A stretch of 6,733 nt of DNA from Acidobacteriota bacterium (GCA_019239815.1 JAFAZL010000032.1:1-6733); one strand, 5' to 3'; counted from the first letter of the stretch, positions 1-6,013 are shown. The notes: generated by a model not told the origin, from the sequence alone. Numbers and translations: made by a program.

Positions 1-227
1 TTGACCGCGCCTATGCGCGCGACATGGTTCGCGATCATGAAGAAGACGTGGCGGAATTCAGCAAAGAGGCGAACAGCGGGCACAACCCGGCGGTGAAAGA
101 CTTCGCAACGCAAACTTTGCCGACGTTGCAGGATCACCTGAAAGAAGCGAAAGAGATGCGGCAGAACGTTTCGCCGGCGAATCCAGGCGCGACAAAAAAC
201 GGGGCCGGAAACACGGGCAAGCGCTAG
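1..227 (+). CDS. DUF4142-family protein, C-terminal fragment
   Basis: This is the 3' end of a gene that begins before the window; complete codons start at base 3 and the stop is TAG at 225-227. The visible 74 residues begin DRAYARDMVRDHEEDVAEF and continue with a helical stretch ending in LPTLQDHLKEAKEM. This matches the last two helices of DUF4142, a ferritin-like four-helix domain common in exported proteins of soil bacteria, where the histidines lie in DHEEDV and LQDHL motifs. The function of the family is not known. After the domain comes a short, low-complexity tail rich in Asn, Gly and Lys (from about NVSPANPG to the end), probably disordered. The N-terminus, and so any signal peptide, is outside the window. 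A terminator follows 27 bases after the stop, so this is the last gene of its transcript. Confidence 0.8.
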   Translation, partial: DRAYARDMVRDHEEDVAEFSKEANSGHNPAVKDFATQTLPTLQDHLKEAKEMRQNVSPANPGATKNGAGNTGKR

Positions 228-254
228 CTAATAGTCATTGGAAGGATTTTTATG

Positions 255-284
255 AGGGCTGGCCGTTAACGGCTAGCCCTTTTT
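255..284 (+). terminator. Rho-independent terminator
   Basis: AGGGCTGGCCG (255-265) pairs with CGGCTAGCCCT (270-280) around a TTAA loop. This gives an 11-bp stem with a single G-T wobble (261/274), and TTTTT follows at 280-284. It ends the DUF4142 transcript. The stop codon of the converging minus-strand gene (273-275) lies inside the stem. On the minus strand the hairpin is followed by CATAAAAAT, not a T-run, so termination should be efficient only for the plus strand. Confidence 0.88.
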
Positions 285-1244
285 CGTTTCGGCGCGCTGT
301 TTTTGCAGCTTGTAAGCGGTGGTGCGCAGAGTTTCAGGAATATTCTTGTTGGTGGTCAACTTCTTGAGGTCCGCCGGATTGAGAAGCGGGAGCATACCTA
401 GGGTTACGTCGAGCGGCGTCTTTGCGTTGTTCAGGAGGTTTCGGACGACTACGTAGTTCTTGCGGAAATTCCGATTGTTGGCGATCAGGCGCAGGATTTC
501 GTCGGTCAGAGACGACATCGATGCGAACGCTTCGACTTCCTGATCAGTAAGACGCGGCGATTGTAGGACGGCGCGCTGTACGACTTTGTTTGTATCTTTA
601 ATCAGCGTACGGCGTGCTTCTGATCCTCCTTTGATCGCGAACTGGACCCGCTGCGAGACGGTCATCTTGGCGAGCTTTTGTATCAGCGTTTGACGCTTCG
701 AGGTATCCGGCTCGGCATCCGCGGCGGCTTCGGCCAAAGCTGCTTCGCCGAGTGTCGCTTCGTTCATAACTTCGCGCAGCAAACTTTTTTGCACCACGGT
801 CAGCGACGGGTTCTTGAGCAGAGCCGCCGCGAGCTCACTTGAGTCGGTGAGGCGGTCGAGATCATCGAGCAGTATCTTCAGGGTTGAGACTGATAGCGTG
901 GGCGCGACGGCGACGAGATTGGCGGCGGAGCAATTTTTGTTGGCGATCATCGCGTCCGCGATGCCGGGCTTATCGGCGAGCTTGCGCGAAGCGTATGCAA
1001 AAAGCGCGGGCGTCGCGGTCGGTCGCCTTATGGCTTCGACGAACGATTCGATGGGTTGAGTGAGCGCGGCTTCTTCGGCGTGTTGCGCGACCGCGGGATC
1101 TGAATCCGCGGCCAGTACCGCGAGGACTTCGGCACGGTCTACAGAGCTGAGCTGGGCGTTGCCAGTGCAGACGGCAAGCTTGTTTTCGCGGGTTGCGCGG
1201 CCACTACGAAGTTCTTCGACGACTTCAACGCTGAGCGTTTCCAC
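273..1244 (-). CDS. Conserved helical-repeat protein of unknown function
   Basis: The protein has 323 residues with no signal peptide or membrane segment, so it is probably cytoplasmic. It is almost entirely alpha-helical, with HEAT-like paired helices over residues 35-165 and a distinct C-terminal module at about 190-313. That module contains KMTVSQRVQFAIKGGSEARR, then LIKDTNKVV, RAVLQSPRLT, NRNFRKNYVVVRNL and NIPETLR. I recognise this module as a conserved hypothetical family seen in Acidobacteriota, Geobacter relatives and myxobacteria; I know of no assigned function. The start is GTG at 1244: an in-frame TAA lies five codons upstream, and AAGGCAGG sits 6 bases before the GTG. The first 20 bases overlap the end of the RodZ-like gene, so the two are cotranscribed and probably translationally coupled. 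A linker at about 165-185 rich in Ala, Glu and Asp separates the two halves. A scaffold or binding role is only a guess from the repeat fold. Confidence 0.85.
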   Translation of the reverse strand: METLSVEVVEELRSGRATRENKLAVCTGNAQLSSVDRAEVLAVLAADSDPAVAQHAEEAALTQPIESFVEAIRRPTATPALFAYASRKLADKPGIADAMIANKNCSAANLVAVAPTLSVSTLKILLDDLDRLTDSSELAAALLKNPSLTVVQKSLLREVMNEATLGEAALAEAAADAEPDTSKRQTLIQKLAKMTVSQRVQFAIKGGSEARRTLIKDTNKVVQRAVLQSPRLTDQEVEAFASMSSLTDEILRLIANNRNFRKNYVVVRNLLNNAKTPLDVTLGMLPLLNPADLKKLTTNKNIPETLRTTAYKLQKQRAETKKG

Positions 1245-2091
1245 TGGGTGCCTGCCTTAGATCCTTCTGGCTGAGCACCATTGTACCGGACGCTCCGGCG
1301 GAGGTGAGGGGCGGCATTGCCTGCCCGTTCATCTCCAGCAACACCACGTCCGGATGAGCGGCCGAAACGACGAACTGACTTTTCGCGAATAGGCGCCGAG
1401 TCTCGCCGGCGGGCAAGTGGCTATCGAGAACGACACGGCCGTCGGCGACAACGCGCACGCGCGTCTGACCGGAGGTCGAAACGGCGAGGTCGAGACGTTC
1501 TGGTACCGCGGAATTTGGCTCGGCAGAAGCAACGGCGGCGGTCGTCGGCGAAGGATTCGCTTTGGCTGCAGGATCGCTTGGTTTCGCGCCTGGAGGTTGC
1601 GCAGCCGACAATGCGGTACTCGGGCCGGATGAGGGCGAAGTGACGGGAGTCGAAATTTGCTCCGAAGTCGCCGATGCAGTCAACGCGGCGCGTCTTGCCG
1701 CTCGTCGCGCGCTGTATCGATGCCAGGCGTAGACCGAGCCCCAAAGCACGCCGACGACGAGGAGCAAAATGACAATCGTCGCGGCGGCAACGGCCCATTT
1801 TGGGGGCGCAGGAATTGGATCTTCGGCGAGCGCCGGCGTCGGGCCGCGTTGCTCACCGTAGGCGAGGTCATACTCCGACAGCAGGTTTTCTTCGTCGAGA
1901 CCAAGGTAGCGCGCGATCGCACGGACAAATCCTCGATTGAAAACACCGCCAGGCAGCTTGTCCCAGTCTTCGCGCTCGAAGGCTTCCAGAAAACGCGGCG
2001 GGATGCGCGTCGCGACCGTCACTTCATTGAGGGTCACTTCGCGCAGCTCTCGCTCGCGCTTCAGTAATTCGCCGAAACTTCCTTTGGTCAT
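1225..2091 (-). CDS. RodZ-like HTH membrane protein with DUF4115-like C-terminus
   Basis: The protein has 288 residues from the ATG at 2091. Residues 1-78 form an Xre/RodZ-type helix-turn-helix (FGELLKRERELREVTL, then IPPRFLEAFEREDW), followed by the family hallmark GGVFNRGFVRAIARYLGLDE. A proline-rich stretch leads to one membrane segment at about 99-123. A Ser/Pro/Ala-rich linker (about 138-197) connects to a beta-rich C-terminal domain (about 198-282; RVRVVADGRVVLDSHLPAGE) of the DUF4115 type. E. coli RodZ links MreB to the wall-synthesis machinery through this layout; the same role here is inference. An in-frame ATG at 2184 would add 31 residues, but it has no Shine-Dalgarno sequence and the extension resembles no part of the domain. 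I prefer 2091, although only a weak GGGA precedes it. The gene heads a two-gene operon behind a strong promoter. Six basic residues directly after the membrane segment are unusual. The name rodZ is withheld because Acidobacteriota carry several such proteins. Confidence 0.85.
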   Translation of the reverse strand: MTKGSFGELLKRERELREVTLNEVTVATRIPPRFLEAFEREDWDKLPGGVFNRGFVRAIARYLGLDEENLLSEYDLAYGEQRGPTPALAEDPIPAPPKWAVAAATIVILLLVVGVLWGSVYAWHRYSARRAARRAALTASATSEQISTPVTSPSSGPSTALSAAQPPGAKPSDPAAKANPSPTTAAVASAEPNSAVPERLDLAVSTSGQTRVRVVADGRVVLDSHLPAGETRRLFAKSQFVVSAAHPDVVLLEMNGQAMPPLTSAGASGTMVLSQKDLRQAPSGNAQR

Positions 2092-2259
2092 GCAGTCGAA
2101 TCCCGTGTGCTGCAGAGCAACTTCGATGCCACTGGGGGCCACTGTGGGCGGATACGCCGGGGAGATCGCCAACACCCAATTCATCGGAGGCCGTCGCGTC
2201 TGGCGCGCCCTACACCGAAGACCGAAGTCGAATCAGAAAAAATTTGCTCCTCGATGGGC

Positions 2260-2288
2260 ACTATAAAAGGGCGTTATGGGTGTGTCAA
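2260..2288 (-). promoter_or_regulatory. Sigma70-type promoter of the RodZ-like operon
   Basis: Read on the minus strand, TTGACA (2288-2283, exact -35 consensus) is followed after 17 bases by TATAGT (2265-2260, five of six -10 bases). Transcription should start near 2252-2255. This gives a leader of about 160 bases to the preferred ATG at 2091, or about 70 bases to the alternative ATG at 2184. No other promoter as good was seen for the two minus-strand genes. Confidence 0.78.
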
Positions 2289-2311
2289 ACAGATGACGGG
2301 TCAGGCCCCCA

Positions 2312-2326
2312 CGGCAAAAGTTGCCG
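2312..2326. repeat. 6-3-6 inverted repeat, possible operator
   Basis: CGGCAA (2312-2317) and TTGCCG (2321-2326) are a perfect inverted repeat separated by AAG. It lies 23 bases upstream of the minus-strand -35 box and overlaps the -35 hexamer of the plus-strand promoter candidate. This is a reasonable position for an operator, but no regulator gene is in the window and a chance match cannot be excluded. No T-run follows, so it is not a terminator. Confidence 0.35.
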
Positions 2327-2349
2327 CCCGGCGCTTTTGATCATATGTA
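2321..2349 (+). promoter_or_regulatory. Weak promoter candidate for the VOC-SDR genes
   Basis: TTGCCG (2321-2326) and TATGTA (2344-2349) are spaced by 17 bases on the plus strand. The -35 matches four of six consensus bases. The -10 matches only three and lacks the conserved final T. It is the best-spaced pair I found before the VOC gene, and would leave a leader of about 145 bases. Confidence 0.3.
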
Positions 2350-2500
2350 CCTTCGCCTTTCTGGTGCTTGCACGGGCCGGCCGATCAAACATGGTCTCGT
2401 GCCCTCTGGCGGATTTTTGAGTTCCTTCGACCAACCACGCAAAAAAAACCAATAGCACTTCACCCAAGATCTGCATCTATTGCCACGGAGGCATCTGTCC

Positions 2501-3175
2501 ATGAGCTCAAAACCCGTACTCACCCCAAAGGCCGCCCCGGTGGACATGAAGTTCGAGATTGTCGTTATTCCCGTTTCCGATATCGATCGCGCCAAGGAGT
2601 TTTACCAGAAACTTGGCTGGCGGCTCGATGCCGACTACGCCAGCGACGACAAAGACTTTCGTGTCATTCAGTTCACTCCGCCCGGTTCGGGTTGCTCGAT
2701 CATCTTTGGCAAGAGGGTGACGGCGGCCCAGCCCGGTTCCTCGAAAGGCTTGTACCTGATCGTGTCCGACATCGAAGCCGCTCGCAAAGAACTACAGGAT
2801 CGGGATATTGATGTCAGCGAGGTGTTTCACTCCGAGGGCAGCGCGTATGCAGGGACCGATGAACCCTATCTATTCGGCCAGCGTCGCGTAAGCGGTCCCG
2901 ATCCGAAACACGGCAGCTACCGCTCCTTCGCCTCCTTTCACGATCCCGACGGCAACGGGTGGTTGTTCCAGGAGATCACCTCGAGATTGCCTGGTCGCAT
3001 TGATCCTGCGACAACTACGTTCTCGTCGGTGAAAGATCTGGCCAACGCGATGCGGCGCGCAGAGGCGGCGCACGGCGAGCACGAAAAGCGAATCGGCGGA
3101 CGCGATGAAAACTGGCCAGACTGGTACGCCGAATATATGGTTCGCGAGCAATCCGGCGAAAAACTCCCCGAATAG
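2501..3175 (+). CDS. VOC (glyoxalase/bleomycin-resistance fold) protein with C-terminal extension
   Basis: The protein has 224 residues from the ATG at 2501, chosen because GGAGG (2487-2491) lies 9 bases before it; a TTG at 2480 lacks this support. Residues 17-160 form a vicinal oxygen chelate domain made of two beta-alpha-beta modules. The first has VSDIDRAKEFYQKLGW (25-40) and the second LIVSDIEAARKEL, ending in DPDGNGWLFQE (148-158). Glu158 is at the usual place of the last metal ligand. The strand that often bears a first His ligand reads EIVVIPV, so the metal site may be altered. Residues 167-224 are an extra helical module with AHGEHEKR and WPDWYAEYM (205-213), seen in many related VOC proteins and of unknown role. 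The protein has no signal peptide, so it is probably cytoplasmic. The SDR gene starts 23 bases after the stop, so the two probably share a transcript. VOC proteins range from dioxygenases to isomerases and drug-binding proteins, so the substrate cannot be named. Confidence 0.88.
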   Translation: MSSKPVLTPKAAPVDMKFEIVVIPVSDIDRAKEFYQKLGWRLDADYASDDKDFRVIQFTPPGSGCSIIFGKRVTAAQPGSSKGLYLIVSDIEAARKELQDRDIDVSEVFHSEGSAYAGTDEPYLFGQRRVSGPDPKHGSYRSFASFHDPDGNGWLFQEITSRLPGRIDPATTTFSSVKDLANAMRRAEAAHGEHEKRIGGRDENWPDWYAEYMVREQSGEKLPE

Positions 3176-3198
3176 AGACCAGGTAAAAGGAGAACCTG

Positions 3199-3957
3199 AT
3201 GAGCGCCGCAGCCGCACCTCAAACGCAACGGGTACCGCACCTTCTTGGACAAACTGTCGTTGTGATCGGCGGAAGCGCCGGCATGGGTCTGGAAACCGCG
3301 CGGCAAGCGCGGGCTGAAGGCGCCAAGCTAGTCCTTACCGGCAGGACCGCGGAGCGCCTGCAGCGCGCCGCGGCCGAGATCGAACCGCAGAGCACGGCGG
3401 CCTTTGACGCGAGCGATGACGCCACCCTCGCGCGATTCTTTCGCGATCTGCCGGGACCGATCGATCACGTGATGGTCACGGCCGGTCGCCCCACCTACGG
3501 TCGTATGCTCGAAATGGATCTTGCCCAGGTGCGCGCCGCGGTCGATGAGCATCTCATCATGTACATCCAGGTGGCGCGTTACGCCGCGCCAAAGATGAAG
3601 CCCGGAGGATCGTTGGTCTTCCTCGGTGGCACTGGCGCGCGGCGGCCCGGGATCGGCCTAGGCATCGCATCGACGATTACGATGGCACTGCCGTCTCTCA
3701 TCGCCAATCTTGCACTTGAGATCGCGCCCGTCCGCGTCAACCTCATCGCGGCCGGCTTCGTGGACACGCCGTTGTCCGCCGAACTGCTTGGCGATGAACT
3801 CGAGAATCGCCGGAAGCAGCTGCGCGAAACAAATCCGATCCGTCGCGTTGTGGAATCGTCGGACGTCGCTGCACTGGCGGTGCACCTTATGACCAACACC
3901 GCTCTCACCGGCGCTACCTACGACATCGACGGTGGACAGTCACTCGTCGCTCGCTGA
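3199..3957 (+). CDS. Divergent short-chain dehydrogenase/reductase lacking the catalytic YxxxK
   Basis: The protein has 252 residues, normal for a single-domain SDR. The ATG at 3199 has AAGGAG (3187-3192) 6 bases upstream. The Rossmann fold is clear: GGSAGMG (24-30) is the cofactor loop, TGR (47-49) after the second strand suggests NADP(H) binding, TAG (94-96) takes the place of NNAG, and APVRVNLIAAGFVDTPL (176-192) and the C-terminal TGATYDIDGGQSLV are typical. Aligning by the LALE helix (171-174) puts Ala157 and Thr161 where the catalytic Tyr and Lys belong. The usual Ser position is a Gly (GGTG, 143-146), and the active-site Asn region reads VDEHLIMYIQ. All catalytic residues therefore appear to be missing while the fold is preserved. 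I recall similar SDRs in actinobacteria with the same LGGTG..RPG pattern, so this is likely a conserved subfamily and not decay. It could bind cofactor without reduction or use different chemistry. The gene is probably cotranscribed with the VOC gene upstream. Confidence 0.88.
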   Translation: MSAAAAPQTQRVPHLLGQTVVVIGGSAGMGLETARQARAEGAKLVLTGRTAERLQRAAAEIEPQSTAAFDASDDATLARFFRDLPGPIDHVMVTAGRPTYGRMLEMDLAQVRAAVDEHLIMYIQVARYAAPKMKPGGSLVFLGGTGARRPGIGLGIASTITMALPSLIANLALEIAPVRVNLIAAGFVDTPLSAELLGDELENRRKQLRETNPIRRVVESSDVAALAVHLMTNTALTGATYDIDGGQSLVAR

Positions 3958-4011
3958 GAAAGTCAGCTGAAACCGGAATAAAAGCCCGAGCGGTCGAGTC
4001 TATGGAATTGC

Positions 4012-4032
4012 GAGCACGCCATGGGTGTGCTC
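4012..4032. repeat. Hairpin upstream of the alpha/beta-hydrolase gene
   Basis: GAGCACGCC (4012-4020) pairs with GGTGTGCTC (4024-4032) around an ATG loop: nine base pairs, one of them G-T. It lies in the 120-base gap between the SDR and hydrolase genes, 35 bases before the hydrolase ribosome binding site. No T-run follows, so it is not a classical terminator. It could be an mRNA processing or stability element or a protein-binding site. Confidence 0.4.
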
Positions 4033-4077
4033 CGTCGTATGGAAACTATTTCGAGGCCGGGCATTCAGGAGGCGCAC

Positions 4078-5046
4078 ATGATTCGAGTTTTGCAGTTGCT
4101 GATGTTTGCCTGTATCGCGTTCGCGTTGTGGCCATCGTCGACTATTGCGCAGGCGCAGGACCATAAGCTGGAAAAGGAGCGCTCCGTGGAAAATCCGACC
4201 GCGTACCGCACGATTCAAGTCGATGGCCTCTCGATTTTTTATCGCGAGGCCGGCCCGAAAGACGCGCCGACGATTCTGTTGCTACACGGTTTGCCGTCGT
4301 CATCGCGTATGTTTGAGCCGCTCTTCGCGCGACTTGCGGATCGCTATCATCTTGTCGCGCCGGACTATCCGGGCTTTGGCCACAGCGACTGGCCCGATCC
4401 GAAAAAATTCGCATACACCTTCGATCACATCACGGAAGTGATGAATCACTTCGTCGAAGCTCTCGGTCTCACCAAGTACAACCTATATATGCAGGACTAC
4501 GGTGCCCCGGTCGGCTTTCGTATGATCCTGGCGCATCCCGAGCGGGTCGAAGCGCTGATCGTTCAAGACGGAGTCGCCCACAACTCGGGACTAGGCAAGA
4601 ACTGGGAGACACGGCGCGCCTTCTGGGCGGATCGCCCCAAATACGAAACCGCGTTGCGTGAGAATCTACTTTCGCTGGCCGCCACCAAGGCACGCCACGT
4701 CGGCAACGATCCGAACGTCGAGCGCCACGATCCCGATCTCTACACCGACGAATATTATTTTCTCAACCGTCCGGGGCAAGGCGACATTCAAGTCGATCTT
4801 TTCTACGACTACCGCACCAACGTCGAAAATTATCCGAAGTGGCAAGCTTGGATGCAGAAGAATCAGCCTCGCCTCCTGGTCGTCTGGGGAAAATACGAGC
4901 TGTCTTTCGATCCGTCAGAGCCCGATTCCTACAAACGCGACGTGCCCAACGCCGAAGTCCACATCGTCGACGGCGGCCACTTCGCACTCGACACCGCTGC
5001 CGACCCCGTCGCTGACTACATTCGCAACTTCATCAAGACAAAGTAG
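4078..5046 (+). CDS. Exported alpha/beta-hydrolase, epoxide hydrolase/haloalkane dehalogenase-like
   Basis: The protein has 322 residues from the ATG at 4078, preceded by AGGAGG (4067-4072) at 5 bases. An in-frame ATG at 4021 has no ribosome binding site and sits in a hairpin loop. Residues 1-26 look like a signal peptide: MIR, a hydrophobic core, then a probable cut after AQA. The mature enzyme would act in the periplasm or outside. HGLP (70-73) is the HGxP oxyanion-hole motif of epoxide hydrolases. QDYGAPVGFR carries the likely nucleophile Asp140, and GGHFALD holds the catalytic His301. The acid after the sixth strand reads WGKYELSF, with Glu274 where relatives have Asp. An Asp nucleophile implies a covalent alkyl- or acyl-enzyme, as in epoxide hydrolases and haloalkane dehalogenases. 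The cap region (about 165-255) is rich in Tyr, as epoxide hydrolases need, but the specific activating pair cannot be identified. The substrate is unknown. It may belong with the upstream VOC and SDR genes, but the 120-base gap leaves this open. Confidence 0.87.
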   Translation: MIRVLQLLMFACIAFALWPSSTIAQAQDHKLEKERSVENPTAYRTIQVDGLSIFYREAGPKDAPTILLLHGLPSSSRMFEPLFARLADRYHLVAPDYPGFGHSDWPDPKKFAYTFDHITEVMNHFVEALGLTKYNLYMQDYGAPVGFRMILAHPERVEALIVQDGVAHNSGLGKNWETRRAFWADRPKYETALRENLLSLAATKARHVGNDPNVERHDPDLYTDEYYFLNRPGQGDIQVDLFYDYRTNVENYPKWQAWMQKNQPRLLVVWGKYELSFDPSEPDSYKRDVPNAEVHIVDGGHFALDTAADPVADYIRNFIKTK

Positions 5047-5073
5047 TCCCCTCCACCAAAAGCGATTTAAGTT

Positions 5074-5973
5074 ATGATTGCGCCACTTGCCCGTCGTAAA
5101 AAGGGCTTGGCACCGTGCATGAATTTAGTCCGTCTTGCTTGCCTCCTCTCAACTTGGTGTTTTCTTGGCTCCGCGCAAGAACTCTCTTCGATTCCGGCGG
5201 AACATCCAGAAGCCATCGGCCGACGATGGGAGACTGAGACTCACGGCGGAATCGAAGGAATCGGATTGGAAATCTATACGTCCAGTCGGGCGAGCGGCGA
5301 CGACCGCCACAATTGGCAGCAGATCGACGTTCGCGTCTACAACCGGGAAAATCGGAAGGAGCGGTGGGGCTATTTCGTTGTGAACGAAAGAGCCAACCAC
5401 GAACCCGGCCCCGTAACGATGGCCGTTGCGCCGGTGGCCGATAGCTTCGATGGCCACCGGCTTCAAATTCATTTTACCGACACAACCGACATCCCGCCTT
5501 TCGATCTGGACATTATGTTCTCGCCGGGTCAAGAGAAATGGATGGGAACTTGGTCGCACGCTGGAGAGAATGAAGACGTTGTACTCGCGCGACCCGAACC
5601 GAGTCCCGGCGCCAAGCTGAATCCGTTCGTCGGCCGATGGATCGGTCAGCCTAATTTGGTCTTGGCACCGACCACGCTGAATGTTCGCCAATCACTCGAC
5701 GGCGTTGTCAGCGCATCGCTCGATCGTACTTTGGCAGCCACCGACCGACGCAACGGCGAGCAACTCAACGTGAAGTCGATCACCGATACCGAACTCGTTC
5801 TAACAACGAACAATCCGGCTGGCGCCACCAGTCAATTTCGCGGTACTCTCTCCGCCGATGGGTTGAGGCTCAGCGGCAGTTGGGAGTCGCCGGGAGGCGG
5901 AGGAACTTTGAATGCCGCGACTCAGTTTCGGCGAGCCTCAGCCGAGGTAAGCCTCGAGACAAACCCTCGCTAG
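5074..5973 (+). CDS. Secreted beta-rich protein of unknown function
   Basis: The protein has up to 299 residues. The first ATG (5074) gives a basic n-region (ARRKK) followed by a hydrophobic core, VRLACLLSTWCFLG, and a probable signal peptidase I cut after GSA (residue 34). The second ATG (5119, residue 16) would give a more compact signal peptide, with AAAAAGGG 13 bases before it; neither start has a good ribosome binding site. The Cys residues do not form a lipobox. The mature part has two beta-rich halves. The N-terminal half (about 45-173) ends FSPGQEKWMGTWSHAGENEDVVLARPE. The C-terminal half (about 182-287) starts NPFVGRWIGQ and ends RGTLSADGLRLSGSWESPGG. The second resembles the lipocalin-like modules of many small secreted acidobacterial proteins, and the first ends similarly, suggesting an old internal duplication. 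The gene lies 27 bases after the hydrolase stop, so cotranscription is likely. The function is unknown; ligand binding is a guess from the fold. Confidence 0.75.
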   Translation: MIAPLARRKKGLAPCMNLVRLACLLSTWCFLGSAQELSSIPAEHPEAIGRRWETETHGGIEGIGLEIYTSSRASGDDRHNWQQIDVRVYNRENRKERWGYFVVNERANHEPGPVTMAVAPVADSFDGHRLQIHFTDTTDIPPFDLDIMFSPGQEKWMGTWSHAGENEDVVLARPEPSPGAKLNPFVGRWIGQPNLVLAPTTLNVRQSLDGVVSASLDRTLAATDRRNGEQLNVKSITDTELVLTTNNPAGATSQFRGTLSADGLRLSGSWESPGGGGTLNAATQFRRASAEVSLETNPR

Positions 5974-6013
5974 ACTGTTTCTCCTAATTTCATTGCATCG
6001 TCAATTCTGACGC

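Larger units (their letters stand above)
2092..2500. other. Divergent intergenic region between the RodZ-like and VOC genes
   Basis: These 409 bases carry no convincing gene. They contain, left to right, the untranslated leader of the minus-strand operon (possibly coding if the 2184 start is used), its promoter (2260-2288), a 6-3-6 inverted repeat (2312-2326), a weak plus-strand promoter candidate (2321-2349), a run of eight A (2441-2448) and the GGAGG ribosome binding site of the VOC gene (2487-2491). Short open frames on both strands here lack ribosome binding sites and resemble nothing I recognise. Confidence 0.7.

Noticed and set aside
1657..2067. Open frame of 136 codons on the plus strand
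   Set aside because: It is antisense to the RodZ-like gene, is rich in Arg as expected for an antisense frame in GC-rich DNA, and has no recognisable domain.
2262..2267. TATAAA on the plus strand as a -10 box
   Set aside because: The nearest TTG-type hexamer (2244-2249) is only 12 bases away, while the same bases form an excellent minus-strand promoter.
2368..2811. Open frame of 147 codons on the plus strand starting in the intergenic region
   Set aside because: It runs out of frame through the VOC domain, has no ribosome binding site, and its product resembles nothing.
5073..5078. TATGAT as a -10 box in front of the secreted-protein gene
   Set aside because: No -35-like hexamer lies 15-19 bases upstream, and the short gap to the hydrolase fits cotranscription.
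5149..5691. Open frame of 180 codons on the minus strand
   Set aside because: It lies wholly opposite the secreted-protein gene, has no ribosome binding site or recognisable domain, and the plus-strand frame there has a signal peptide and sensible beta-rich composition.
5943..5956. CGAGG-TAAG-CCTCG hairpin near the end of the secreted-protein gene as a terminator
   Set aside because: The stem is only five base pairs, it lies inside the coding region, and no T-run follows directly.
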